From Hyphococcus formosus (GTDB lineage: Bacteria > Pseudomonadota > Alphaproteobacteria > Caulobacterales > Parvularculaceae), in the NCBI RefSeq assembly GCF_046736345.1, contig NZ_CP157210.1, positions 1,178,001 to 1,242,000 on the forward strand: a stretch of 64,000 nucleotides of DNA, written 5' to 3'. Of this stretch, positions 51,286 through 60,218 are shown in pieces (the first letter of the stretch is position 1; each line of letters begins with the position of its first letter). A model generated the notes under the pieces. It was not told the origin of the DNA. It ran no database searches and saw nothing but the letters and a program-made list of their open reading frames with translations. The position numbers were made by a program, and so were the translations under genes.

Positions 51286-52371
51286 ATGAGGGGACTTCCT
51301 AATTTTCGCGGCGTGGCCGCAGCAATGTGTGTATCCGCAATTGCGGTAATGGCAGCACAGCCAGCCCATGCGCAGCGGCAGATTGATGACCCTGCCCTAA
51401 GCCCGATGTTGTTCGGGCCCACGGAAAAAGAAAAGCGCGACAAGATCCGCCAGGACGAGCAAGATCAGGAAGAAGCGCTGTATCTGACAGCCGAGCAGGA
51501 ACGCGACGCAAACGAACTTGATGACCCAAAAGTCAGACCGATATTTGGCAGCGGCGACGATCAAGAAGATCGCACGCGCACACGGATTACCCTTGGCGAG
51601 AAAGACGAGAATCGCGGGTTCTTTGGTGCGCTGACCTTTCTGACGCCAGAAGAAACCAATCTCAGCATCGGTGTCGGCCCGGTCTACGAGCCGGATTATT
51701 TTGGCTCGAACGATTACGAATTTAACGCGGACCCACAGGTCTATGTAAAATTCCGCGACTTCATCTTCCTAGATGATGACGGCGCGGATTTCGGCATTAT
51801 CGGGTTTTCGCGTTTTCGGCTCGGGCCATCGGTCCGCATCAAAGCGCGCCGCGATCAGGACGATAATCCCGCGCTCGACGGATTGGGCGATGTGGGTACG
51901 ACCTTCGAGTTCGGCGGCTTCGTCGCAACGACCTTCCTTGACCGTTTCGCATTCAAGGCAAAGGCTCGTCATGGCCTGAAAACCGGGCACCGCGGCACCA
52001 TTGTTGATGGCTATATTACCGCCCTTCTTTTCCGCGCTGGTCCCGTTTCGGTTTCAACCAGCGGTCAGGCAAGCTGGATCGGCAATCGATATGCGGACGC
52101 ATATTTCTCGATCACGCCAGAACAATCTGCGCGCAGCGGCGGCCGTCTTGGCCCCTATGATGTCGATGCGGGGTTCCGCGATGTTGGCGGATCGGTGAAC
52201 GCCTATATCAATATTCGCGACCGTTGGTCCCTTAATCCGTATGCGCGGTATAATTACATTTTCGATGATTATGCAGAAACACCAATCATCAAGGATTATG
52301 GCGACCGCCACCAATTCGCGGTTGGTTTTCACATCATGCGTGAATTCACCTTTGGCGGTACAGGTCAATAA
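51286..52371 (+). CDS. MipA/OmpV family outer-membrane protein
   Basis: A 361-residue porin-like barrel with a signal peptide (cleavage near 29, AHAQ), a charged linker rich in Asp and Glu (about 40-105) and a barrel from about 110 to the end. MipA motifs visible: VGPVYEPDYFGSNDYE (near residues 122-137), a conserved FRLGPSVRIKA block and the terminal Phe-x-Gly region. MipA links peptidoglycan synthases and hydrolases in E. coli; OmpV is a porin. Which applies is not clear. The long acidic linker is an addition to the family. Confidence 0.82.
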   Translation: MRGLPNFRGVAAAMCVSAIAVMAAQPAHAQRQIDDPALSPMLFGPTEKEKRDKIRQDEQDQEEALYLTAEQERDANELDDPKVRPIFGSGDDQEDRTRTRITLGEKDENRGFFGALTFLTPEETNLSIGVGPVYEPDYFGSNDYEFNADPQVYVKFRDFIFLDDDGADFGIIGFSRFRLGPSVRIKARRDQDDNPALDGLGDVGTTFEFGGFVATTFLDRFAFKAKARHGLKTGHRGTIVDGYITALLFRAGPVSVSTSGQASWIGNRYADAYFSITPEQSARSGGRLGPYDVDAGFRDVGGSVNAYINIRDRWSLNPYARYNYIFDDYAETPIIKDYGDRHQFAVGFHIMREFTFGGTGQ

Positions 52372-52385
52372 AACCTAATAGAAAG

Positions 52386-52418
52386 AAAAACTCCCCGGCA
52401 TGACCGGGGAGTTTTTTT
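52386..52418. terminator. Bidirectional terminator
   Basis: Perfect stem of 11 bp (52388-52398 with 52404-52414) with A run before and T run after. It serves the convergent MipA and methyltransferase genes. Confidence 0.88.
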
Positions 52419-52440
52419 ATTGAGCTGACTGGAACCGAAA

Positions 52441-53373
52441 CTATTCCGGCTTTTTGAATTTGAGGGTCATGCGATCAGATTCGCCGATCGCAATTGCCGC
52501 TGCTGCGGCTTCCGGGTCATCGCCGCTCGTCGCCAAGGTCGGCGGCAAGCGCCACACAAAATCGCTTTCCGTTGGCTGATCTTTCGGGTTTGCATTGATC
52601 TCGCTCTGATCGGCAAGATCAAATCCACCAGCCTCAAATGCGGCAACAATCGCAGATTGCTTCACATAGCCATTATCACCATTCGCCCAAGCATCGTCAT
52701 TGCTTTCGGGTGCGCGGTGCTGAACAACCCCAACGATACCGCCGGGCTTCAAAAGTTTATACATGTCGGCAATCGCCTGACTGCGGTAGCCGCCTTGATC
52801 TTCGAAGCGGTTGAAATGGTGCATTGACCGGATCTGAAGGACGACATCGACAGTGCCCGCCATATCATCCGGGACTGAACCGAAAGCAAAAGCACCAACC
52901 GCTGCATCGCCTTCATCGCGCCAGCCTTCGGCTTTCTCAGTCCATTCGGCGGCCCAATTTGCTTTCGCACCTTCGGGCGGCGCAAATGATCCGAACAGTG
53001 ACCACATCTCAGGCGAATAATCAGCACCGATCACTTTGCCGTCTTCACCCAGATAGTCGAGCAGAATACCGGTGTACCAGACTTCGCCCGGTAGCGTATC
53101 AACGACGGTCATGCCGGGTTTGATCCCGAAAAATTTCAGCGTCTCTGCCGGATGACGATATTGATAGCGCGCTTTGGCATCATCGGACTGCGCCGCGAGA
53201 ACCGTATCAAGGCGCTCCCACGCCGTGGGTTCCTTTGCGGCATCGGTTTCATCAACCGCCATTTCGGTTTCGGCCGTTTTCGTGAGTGTTGTCTCGTCAG
53301 CACTCGGCGCTTGATTTTCCTGTGAACAGGCAACGAGAGCGAGCGCGGTCGCGCCCATCAGTAAATATTTCAT
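52441..53373 (-). CDS. Class I SAM-dependent methyltransferase with a lipoprotein signal
   Basis: A 310-residue protein of the COG4798 predicted methyltransferase group. A lipoprotein signal (MKYLLMGATALALVAC, Cys 16) and an acidic linker (about 17-55) precede a Rossmann methyltransferase domain: motif I region GMTVVDTLPGEVWYTGILLDYL (near residues 87-108), VIGADYSPEM, VDVVLQIRSMHHF and LKPGGIVGVVQHRAP. The SAM-site glycine pattern is modified (LPGEVWYT). SAM is not expected in the periplasm, so the cellular location is puzzling. The target is unknown. Confidence 0.85.
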   Translation of the reverse strand: MKYLLMGATALALVACSQENQAPSADETTLTKTAETEMAVDETDAAKEPTAWERLDTVLAAQSDDAKARYQYRHPAETLKFFGIKPGMTVVDTLPGEVWYTGILLDYLGEDGKVIGADYSPEMWSLFGSFAPPEGAKANWAAEWTEKAEGWRDEGDAAVGAFAFGSVPDDMAGTVDVVLQIRSMHHFNRFEDQGGYRSQAIADMYKLLKPGGIVGVVQHRAPESNDDAWANGDNGYVKQSAIVAAFEAGGFDLADQSEINANPKDQPTESDFVWRLPPTLATSGDDPEAAAAAIAIGESDRMTLKFKKPE

Positions 53374-53505
53374 GGCATCCTTCCCCTAACCACGTGATGA
53401 CGATCATCATCACTTTTGAAAAGGCACCAACGAAACAAAGGCAGAGGCCAGCTTTCCGCCATCCACAGAAAACGCAGTTTGCGCCTCTGCCAGTATCAAA
53501 GCTCG

Positions 53506-54906
53506 TTAAAGCGCCTTGACCACTTCTTCGCACATTTTCTTGGCATCTCCGAATAACATCATCGTGTTATCACGGAAGAACAACTCGTTCTGAACGCCCG
53601 CATAGCCGGCAGCCATAGAGCGTTTCACGAACAATACTGTTCCTGCATTTTCAACGTCAAGAATCGGCATGCCATAGATCGGCGAGGTTTTATCAGTTTT
53701 CGCGGCCGGATTGGTGACGTCATTCGCACCAATCACAAAGGCAACGTCAGCCGTGCGGAATTCCGCATTGATGTCTTCCAGCTCAAAGACCTCATCATAC
53801 GGAACCTGCGCTTCAGCCAGCAAAACGTTCATATGGCCGGGCATCCGACCCGCAACCGGGTGGATCGCATATTTCACTTCGACGCCCTCTTCCTTGAGGG
53901 TATCCGCCATTTCCTTGAGCGCGTGCTGCGCCTGCGCAACGGCCATGCCGTAACCGGGAACGATGATGACCTTGTTCGCATTCTTCATGACGAAAGCCGC
54001 ATCATCCGCAGAACCCTGCTTGATCGGACGGTCATCATCACCGCCCGCGCCAGCGACAGCATCGTCACCGCCGAAGCCGCCAAGGATCACCGAGATAAAC
54101 GACCGGTTCATGGCCTTACACATGATGTAAGACAGGATCGCACCAGACGAACCAACCAAGGCACCAGTGATAATCAGCGCCATATTTTCGAGCGTGAAGC
54201 CGATACCGGCCGCCGCCCATCCTGAATAGGAATTGAGCATTGAGACCACAACCGGCATGTCTGCGCCGCCGATTGGAATGATCAAAAGGAAGCCCACGAT
54301 AAAGGCGATCAGCGTGAGGATGAAAAAGGTCGTCGCCGATTGCTCGCCGGTCATCAAAAGACCAATGCAAATTAAGATCGCAAGGCCGAGGCCGAGATTG
54401 ATCGAATGGCGATAGGGCAACATGATCGGCTTGCCGGACATATTGCCGTTCAGCTTGGCAAAAGCGATCACGGAACCGGAGAAAGTAATCGCACCAATGG
54501 CAACACCGAGTGACATCTCAACAATGGATTGAAGATGAATATGGCCTGGATCGCCGATGTTGAAAGCGCGAGGCGCTAGAAACGCCGCCCAAGCAATAAA
54601 CACCGCCGCAAGACCAACCAATGAGTGAAACGCAGCAACAAGTTGCGGCATCGCGGTCATCGGAATTTTGCGCGCAATATAAATCCCCGGCGCAGCACCC
54701 GCCGCCACCGCAAACAGCACCAGAACCCAAGTCCCGAAGCCTTTATTTTCAAGAACGAAAAGCGTCGTCAGAACGGCAATCGCCATCCCGATCATGCCAA
54801 AGCGATTACCCTGACGCGCGGTTTCCGGCGAAGACAGGCCCCGCAGCGCGAGGATGAACAAAATGCCGGATGCAACGTAAAGAAGCGCTGGTAAATTATC
54901 TGCCAT
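53506..54906 (-). CDS. pntB: NAD(P) transhydrogenase subunit beta
   Basis: Membrane and NADPH-binding subunit of the proton-translocating transhydrogenase. The 466-residue protein has about nine membrane segments (residues 1-260), then the dIII NADP domain with PGYGMAVAQAQHALKEM (near 318) and HPVAGRMPGHMNVLLAEA (near 346-363), and the GANDVTNP block (near 395). It makes NADPH from NADH at the cost of the proton gradient. It is last of the operon pntA1-pntA2-pntB. Confidence 0.97.
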   Translation of the reverse strand: MADNLPALLYVASGILFILALRGLSSPETARQGNRFGMIGMAIAVLTTLFVLENKGFGTWVLVLFAVAAGAAPGIYIARKIPMTAMPQLVAAFHSLVGLAAVFIAWAAFLAPRAFNIGDPGHIHLQSIVEMSLGVAIGAITFSGSVIAFAKLNGNMSGKPIMLPYRHSINLGLGLAILICIGLLMTGEQSATTFFILTLIAFIVGFLLIIPIGGADMPVVVSMLNSYSGWAAAGIGFTLENMALIITGALVGSSGAILSYIMCKAMNRSFISVILGGFGGDDAVAGAGGDDDRPIKQGSADDAAFVMKNANKVIIVPGYGMAVAQAQHALKEMADTLKEEGVEVKYAIHPVAGRMPGHMNVLLAEAQVPYDEVFELEDINAEFRTADVAFVIGANDVTNPAAKTDKTSPIYGMPILDVENAGTVLFVKRSMAAGYAGVQNELFFRDNTMMLFGDAKKMCEEVVKAL

Positions 54907-54915
54907 TCTAATCCC

Positions 54916-55395
54916 CTAGCGTTCTTTTTTCTTGTACATGGCCAACATTCGCTGGGTCACAAGGAACCCGCCGAATATGTTCACGCTCGCCAATGCGACG
55001 GCGATAAAGCCAAAGAGCTTTGGTGCAAAACTGTTCGCCGATTGTGAAAGATCCGCCCCCAACGCAATCAATGCACCAACGATAACCACTGAGGAAATCG
55101 CATTCGTCACCGCCATCAAGGGCGTGTGCAGCGCCGGCGTAACCGACCAGACAACGTAATAGCCAACGAAAATCGCCAGAATGAAGATGGTCAGCAAAAA
55201 GACAAAATCTGAAATCGGGCTCGCCGATGCGATGATCGCAAGCTGATCGGCAATCATGCGCGCCTGCTCTGCGGCGGCGGTTGCTGCCTCTGCGTTACCG
55301 CTGGCATTTGCCGCAGCGGTTTCGGCGGTTTGCGCAGCCTGCTCCGCCGCTTGCGCGGCCTCTTCTAGTTGTTCTGCTTTTTCCGACGCGGCCAT
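54916..55395 (-). CDS. pntA2: NAD(P) transhydrogenase subunit alpha part 2
   Basis: Small membrane subunit of 159 residues. The first 45 residues are Ala/Glu-rich coiled coil, followed by three membrane segments (about 58-82, 92-112, 120-145) with the conserved TPALHTPLMAVTNAISSVV block. In the split form seen in Rhodospirillum this covers the membrane part of the fused E. coli PntA. The alanine-rich extension before the core is longer than usual; ATG within the helix could be a shorter start. Confidence 0.93.
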   Translation of the reverse strand: MAASEKAEQLEEAAQAAEQAAQTAETAAANASGNAEAATAAAEQARMIADQLAIIASASPISDFVFLLTIFILAIFVGYYVVWSVTPALHTPLMAVTNAISSVVIVGALIALGADLSQSANSFAPKLFGFIAVALASVNIFGGFLVTQRMLAMYKKKER

Positions 55396-55413
55396 CAGGC
55401 TCCTCCCGGGATG

Positions 55414-56619
55414 TTACTCGTCGCCGTCCGAAGACGACGGCTCTTCAACTTCGGCTTGCTGAGCTTCGGCCGGAGCCGGCTCTTCTGCTTTGTCCTCAAA
55501 TGCGGCGTGTACGACCTTGCCGCCGCGGGTCAGGGCAATGCCCTTAATGATCTCGTCTTCAGGATCGGCAACGAAATTGCCGTTTTCCTTGTCGGTGAAG
55601 GCCGCAATGAAATTATAGACGTTGCGCGCATAAAGGCTCGACGCATCGGCGGCCAAACGACCCGGAACGTTGGCAAAGCCCAGAATGGTCACGCCGTCGA
55701 TCTCAATCGCTTCGCCCAAACGAGCCAGCTCGACATTGCCGCCAGCCTCTACCGCGAGGTCGACAATAACTGATCCCGCTTTCATCGACCGCACCATATC
55801 GGCGTCGACCAGACGCGGTGCCGGACGACCGGGAATAAGCGCCGTTGTGATAACAATGTCCTGTTTGGCAATGTGCTCAGCCACGAATTCTGCCTGACGC
55901 TTTTTGAAATCGTCTGACATTTCCTTGGCGTAACCGCCTTCGGTCTCAGCCTCTTTCATGGCTTCTTCATCAACGGTGACGAAGGTCGCGCCAAGGCTGT
56001 TGACCTGTTCTTTTGCGGCAAAACGAACATCGGTTGCAGACACCACCGCACCAAGACGACGCGCCGTTGCAATCGCCTGAAGGCCAGCAACCCCGGCCCC
56101 CATGACAAATACCTTGGCGGCGGCAATCGTGCCCGCAGCGGTCATCATCATCGGCAATGCCCGACCATAATAGGCGGATGCGTCGATCACCGCTTTATAA
56201 CCGGCGAGGTTTGATTGTGAGGAAAGAACGTCCATGGACTGCGCGCGGGTAATGCGCGGCATGAAATCCATCGCCAACGCATCAATTCCCATCCGCGCAT
56301 AAGCCGGAACGGAATCAGGCGCGTTAAAAGCGGACATGATCCCGATCAGGGTCTGACCTTGCGTGAAAACCCGCATCTCTTCGCTCGAAGGTGCCTGCAC
56401 CTTGAGGACGATATCCGCCCCTTGCACTGCATCTGCCGCACTCGGGCTAATCTGTGCGCCCGCTTCAGCATAGTCAGTATCGGCAAATCGCGCGCCCTCA
56501 CCGGCACCGGTTTGAACACTTAGCGTAGCCCCAAGCCCCATAAATTTTTTGACGGTCTCGGGTGTCGCCGCAACCCGTGTTTCACCGGGGCGCGTTTCTT
56601 TCAGGACGGCAATTTTCAT
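55414..56619 (-). CDS. pntA1: NAD(P) transhydrogenase subunit alpha part 1
   Basis: NAD(H)-binding peripheral subunit (dI) of the transhydrogenase, 401 residues. It shows the alanine dehydrogenase-like N terminus (KIAVLKETRPGETRVAATPETV), the NAD loop MGAGVAGLQAIATARRLGA (near residues 172-190) and the TALIPGRPAPRLV block. The last 30 residues are a Glu/Ala-rich extension. It is the first gene of the pnt set; a small membrane gene precedes it. Confidence 0.97.
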   Translation of the reverse strand: MKIAVLKETRPGETRVAATPETVKKFMGLGATLSVQTGAGEGARFADTDYAEAGAQISPSAADAVQGADIVLKVQAPSSEEMRVFTQGQTLIGIMSAFNAPDSVPAYARMGIDALAMDFMPRITRAQSMDVLSSQSNLAGYKAVIDASAYYGRALPMMMTAAGTIAAAKVFVMGAGVAGLQAIATARRLGAVVSATDVRFAAKEQVNSLGATFVTVDEEAMKEAETEGGYAKEMSDDFKKRQAEFVAEHIAKQDIVITTALIPGRPAPRLVDADMVRSMKAGSVIVDLAVEAGGNVELARLGEAIEIDGVTILGFANVPGRLAADASSLYARNVYNFIAAFTDKENGNFVADPEDEIIKGIALTRGGKVVHAAFEDKAEEPAPAEAQQAEVEEPSSSDGDE

Positions 56620-56646
56620 CTGGCCTCCGAAGGCGGGTCACTTAGA

Positions 56647-56871
56647 TCAATGCGAGAAGAATAGTTTCACGACAATGTGCGAAAAGATATACACACCTAC
56701 ACCTGCGAGCAGGGAAATTAGCAGTCCGTTCGCCATCACGAGGCTGGTGAACATCATGGCGAGGCCAAGCGACGCCGGAACGCCAACTTCGGTCGCTGCA
56801 CCCATAATTGCGTTGTAAGATTTGCGATGCTCTTCCGCATCTTCAATCCGCTGTTGCACTTCGTCAGTCAT
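56647..56871 (-). CDS. Small membrane protein, aa3-type oxidase subunit IV-like
   Basis: A 74-residue protein with a charged N-terminal helix (DEVQQRIEDAEEHRKSYNAIM) and two membrane segments (about 32-50 and 52-70). The helix and single core resemble bacterial aa3-type cytochrome oxidase subunit IV, a small protein often placed just upstream of pntA in alphaproteobacteria, but the second membrane segment is longer than in the family. It ends 27 bp before pntA1 and probably shares its transcript. Confidence 0.65.
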   Translation of the reverse strand: MTDEVQQRIEDAEEHRKSYNAIMGAATEVGVPASLGLAMMFTSLVMANGLLISLLAGVGVYIFSHIVVKLFFSH

Positions 56872-57046
56872 GGAAACTCCGTAATTTTTTCAGTGTTTTG
56901 GCTGATAACGACCCTTTGGGCAAGAGTGGTTAGCTGCCGAAAATGTGAACTCAAATATATATTTACTACTGCAATCAGGCGCTTCGCAACATTGCTTCAA
57001 GCGAGAAGCCGGATCTACCAACATTTCTTCACATTTGCCTGATTTC

Positions 57047-58039
57047 TCAGACGCCAAAGCGCACTGGCCATGCACTAAGCAGTGTACGAAGGGTCGAAAC
57101 GAAGGCCAAAGGCTGGTCCATCATCAAATGATGATAGGCGGCGGGAATCACCACGAAGGGCGAACGCCCCCGCGCCTGCTCCTGAAGATGCTGATAACCG
57201 TCACCCTGGGCAAAAAGCGACTTTTCCCCATAGATGAAGGCCAGCGGGCACCGCGCCGCGCGCAAGAGATCGCGCTCGAAATGGATCTCAAACCGGCCGT
57301 CCTTCACCGGATCGAATTTCCAGGCCCAGCCCTTCGACCCGTCTTCCATCGTTTCTGGGCGCAAGCCTTCCCGGGCGATATAATCAAGAAGATAGAGGTT
57401 CTCCGCCGGCTGGTTCGGCAAAAGCCTGAACCGGGCGATCATCTCCTCACTTGTACTATAAGTATGTCCTCTGCGGCGGACACCGTCGCTCTGGGCTTCG
57501 GGCTTTTTCTTGATGACATTATAGCCTTCATGCGGGTCCGGGACCCCAAGCGGGCTATCAACGACCACCGCCCCGCCCAGCCGTTCGCCCTCGCGCTCAA
57601 CCGCCGCAAGGGTCACCCAGCCGCCAAAACTATGGCCGACAACGATGGGCCGCCCGCGCGATGCGAGGTCCGCCTTGTCGATCACTGCAAAGACCTCATC
57701 GACCAAGAGATCGAGCGAGTAATTCTCGCGCCAGTCAGAATCGCCCATGCCCGACAAATCGAGCGCGGCCACCCGGCGATTTTGCGCAAAAAACGGCGCG
57801 AACGGACGCCACCAATTCCGGTGTGCGCGCCCGCCATGAACAAACAAAAGCCCCCGCTGATCGGCCTCGCCCCAAACGGAATAGCGAATCCGTGCGCCAG
57901 CAACATCGACCGCACCTTCCTCGGACGGGGTCGCAATCGCCTTTTCGAACCATTCCGGCGCAGGCGGTTTTTGCCCCGCCAATTCCGATAATGGACGGAT
58001 CAAGTCTTCGCGTTTGGTCGTTTCAGATGTCTTGCTCAT
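57047..58039 (-). CDS. Alpha/beta hydrolase
   Basis: A 330-residue alpha/beta-hydrolase fold protein. The oxyanion strand LLFVHGGRAHRNWW (near residues 65-78), the nucleophile elbow VVGHSFGGW (Ser near 131), an acid residue likely in the FIYGEKS region, and the catalytic His in AAYHHLMMDQP (near 307) are in the usual order. The reaction is not deducible; relatives include epoxide hydrolases and ester hydrolases. ATG at 58039; the frame is open upstream but lacks family residues. Confidence 0.85.
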   Translation of the reverse strand: MSKTSETTKREDLIRPLSELAGQKPPAPEWFEKAIATPSEEGAVDVAGARIRYSVWGEADQRGLLFVHGGRAHRNWWRPFAPFFAQNRRVAALDLSGMGDSDWRENYSLDLLVDEVFAVIDKADLASRGRPIVVGHSFGGWVTLAAVEREGERLGGAVVVDSPLGVPDPHEGYNVIKKKPEAQSDGVRRRGHTYSTSEEMIARFRLLPNQPAENLYLLDYIAREGLRPETMEDGSKGWAWKFDPVKDGRFEIHFERDLLRAARCPLAFIYGEKSLFAQGDGYQHLQEQARGRSPFVVIPAAYHHLMMDQPLAFVSTLRTLLSAWPVRFGV

Positions 58040-58265
58040 AACCCTGCCTGCCTTACGCTTTATCGATAGCCCAAAGCGGTAAAAACGCAAATCCTGACCG
58101 CAGCGCGGGCTTTATGCTGGCAATAGAGCAAACGTCGATGGGTTCGCAGCATAGGAACCGCGGAAATAATGGTAAACCAAATTTTAATTCGTAAACAAAT
58201 GATTAAACGCAGCTAAAACAACGATTATCTGCCTTTAAAAGCCGTAAAATCGTATCGGAATGACA

Positions 58266-58278
58266 CGGTTTTAAACCG
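58266..58278. promoter_or_regulatory. Palindrome upstream of the sigma-54 regulator
   Basis: CGGTTTTAAACCG, perfect 6-bp arms around one T, 63 bp before the ATG at 58341. The 58040-58340 region is otherwise AT-rich with no gene. Confidence 0.5.
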
Positions 58279-58340
58279 ATATTTACACTGTGGGTCCATT
58301 TTTGCGGGGTAATTCAGAATTTCAGAAGGGCCTGCCTCGA

Positions 58341-59831
58341 ATGGTGAAAACGGTTTTAATCGTCGATGATGATCCCACCCAGCGCCGCTTAATGCGCGCT
58401 GTTTGTGAAAAAGCAGGTTATCCGGTCCTTGAATCCGCCGATGGCGAAGGCGCGTTGTCACTGTTGCAAAGTCAACAAGGTCAAGACATTGCGCTGATCA
58501 TGCTCGATTTGCGTATGCCCGGCCTTGGCGGGATGGAAACGCTCAAACGCGCGAAATCTTTTCGTGAAGACCTGCCGGTAATCGTACTGACCGCACAAGG
58601 CGGCATCGACACGGTTGTTGAAGCCATGCAAAGCGGCGCAGCCGACTTTTTTGTCAAACCCGCATCGCCTGAGCGCGTTATTGTTTCCATAAAGAATGCT
58701 TTGAACCTGACAACGCTTCAGGGCGAAGTCTCGCGCTTGAAACGCAAACATGACGGCGCGATGGGCTTTAAAGACCTGATCGGCGAAAGCCCTGCCCTGC
58801 GTCATGTCACACGTCTTGGCGAGCGCGCAGCGGCATCAAACATTCCGATCCTGATTACCGGTGAGTCCGGTACCGGTAAGGAAATGATCGCCCGCGCAAT
58901 TCAAGGGTCATCTGATCGCTCTGGCCGTCCATTCATTACGGTCAATTGCGGCGCGATCCCGGAAAACCTCGTTGAAAGTATCCTGTTCGGTCACGAAAAA
59001 GGGTCGTTCACAGGCGCGAATGCAAAACATATCGGTAAATTCCAGGAAGCCAATGGCGGCACGATCTTCCTTGATGAGGTCGGCGAGCTTCCCAGCGACA
59101 TGCAGGTCAAACTGCTCCGTGTACTTCAAGAAGGCGAAGTTGACCCGATTGGCTCTAAACGCCCGGTCAAAGTCGATGTGCGGGTAATTTCTGCGACCAA
59201 TCGCGAACTTGGGGAAGAGGTCAAAAATGGCCGCTTCCGCGAAGACCTATATTATCGGCTCAATGTCTTTCCGATCGAAATTCCGTCGCTGCGCGATCGC
59301 CGCGAGGATATTCCTGCCCTCATTGAACACTTCATCCATCGTTATAACGCCGAAGAGCGCCGCGATGTTCGGGGCGTTCGCAACGAAGTGCTCGAAGTCC
59401 TTTGTCAGTATAATTGGCAGGGCAATGTGCGGCAGCTTGAGAATACGATTTTCCGCGCTGTTGTGCTTGCGGAACATCCATATCTTTCCGCCGAAGACTT
59501 CCCGCAATTGACGGACGAGTTCAAAGCCGCTGGCATCGAAGCCGGGCCGCCCCTCTTGCTCGACGACGGGGATACCGCCGCGGAAACACCGCCGCAGGTT
59601 AGCCATCCGAATGGCATCACATCAATCGGCGAAAGCCATGATGCCGTCGCCATTTTTGATCGCGCCGGTCATTTGCGGTCATTGCAGGAAATCGAAAAAG
59701 ACCTCATCGCCCTCGCGATTGATACCTATGAGGGCAAGATGTCTGAAGTGGCGCGCCGCCTCGGCATGGGCCGCTCAACGCTCTATCGCAAATTGCGCGA
59801 GCACGATCTCGAAGTGAAGCGCGCGAGTTAA
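58341..59831 (+). CDS. Sigma-54-dependent response regulator (NtrC family, TacA-like)
   Basis: A 496-residue regulator with receiver, AAA+ and Fis-type HTH domains. The receiver has the acidic pair DDD (residues 9-11), the phospho-acceptor Asp 56 in MLDLRMPG and Lys in FFVKPAS. The AAA+ domain has Walker A GESGTGKE (174-181) and GSFTGA (221-226), the Ser variant of GAFTGA used to contact sigma-54. The C-terminal HTH is MSEVARRLGMGRSTLYRKL (near 467-485). The overall form, including the MVKTVLIVDDDPTQRRLM start, recalls Caulobacter TacA, a sigma-54 activator of stalk genes. No sensor kinase is adjacent. The start has AAGGG upstream. Confidence 0.9.
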   Translation: MVKTVLIVDDDPTQRRLMRAVCEKAGYPVLESADGEGALSLLQSQQGQDIALIMLDLRMPGLGGMETLKRAKSFREDLPVIVLTAQGGIDTVVEAMQSGAADFFVKPASPERVIVSIKNALNLTTLQGEVSRLKRKHDGAMGFKDLIGESPALRHVTRLGERAAASNIPILITGESGTGKEMIARAIQGSSDRSGRPFITVNCGAIPENLVESILFGHEKGSFTGANAKHIGKFQEANGGTIFLDEVGELPSDMQVKLLRVLQEGEVDPIGSKRPVKVDVRVISATNRELGEEVKNGRFREDLYYRLNVFPIEIPSLRDRREDIPALIEHFIHRYNAEERRDVRGVRNEVLEVLCQYNWQGNVRQLENTIFRAVVLAEHPYLSAEDFPQLTDEFKAAGIEAGPPLLLDDGDTAAETPPQVSHPNGITSIGESHDAVAIFDRAGHLRSLQEIEKDLIALAIDTYEGKMSEVARRLGMGRSTLYRKLREHDLEVKRAS

Positions 59832-59837
59832 GCGCGC

Positions 59838-60104
59838 TTAGGCTTCACCAAGGGCCGTCAGGTAAAGGTCGAGCATGGCCTCTTGCTCCTGGCGGTCAGC
59901 CGTTTCCATTTTGCGGATCTTCACGACCTGACGCAGGGTTTTGACATCATAGCCGTCGCTTTTCGCTTCGGCATAAACTTCCTTGATGTCGTTCATGATG
60001 GCGGCCTTGTCTTCTTCAAGGCGCTCAACCCGTTCAATGAATGAACGCAGCCGATCGGCCGCAATGGTGGTTACGCCTTCTACACTTGCCGATCCGTCTG
60101 CCAC
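59838..60104 (-). CDS. gapR: GapR nucleoid-associated protein (DUF2312)
   Basis: An 88-residue protein of the DUF2312 family; Caulobacter GapR binds overtwisted AT-rich DNA ahead of replication and transcription forks and guides topoisomerases. The long helix ADRLRSFIERVERLEEDKAAIM (near residues 16-37), the DIKEVYAEAKSDGYDVKTLRQ block and the final helix match the family. I use the GTG at 60104 with GGGAG seven bases upstream; the TTG two codons earlier abuts the ribosome-binding site. Length matches the Caulobacter protein (89). Confidence 0.93.
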   Translation of the reverse strand: MADGSASVEGVTTIAADRLRSFIERVERLEEDKAAIMNDIKEVYAEAKSDGYDVKTLRQVVKIRKMETADRQEQEAMLDLYLTALGEA

Positions 60105-60218
60105 GCGCAAACTCCCTTACAATTGGTCATGACACGGATGAAATATCCGCATATCTGACCCATAGGTTTAGGATTGGCCGCCCATAAGGCCAAGTACGAA
60201 CAACGCGAGTGGGGAAAA

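Noticed and set aside
56890..57075. 61-codon cysteine-rich minus-strand frame after the hydrolase
   Set aside because: It starts inside the hydrolase 3' end with a GTG and no ribosome-binding site, and codon choice is poor. Kept out as unlikely, although the cysteines are notable.
56945..57991. 348-codon plus-strand frame over the hydrolase gene
   Set aside because: It is antisense to a well-supported alpha/beta hydrolase and carries no motif of its own.
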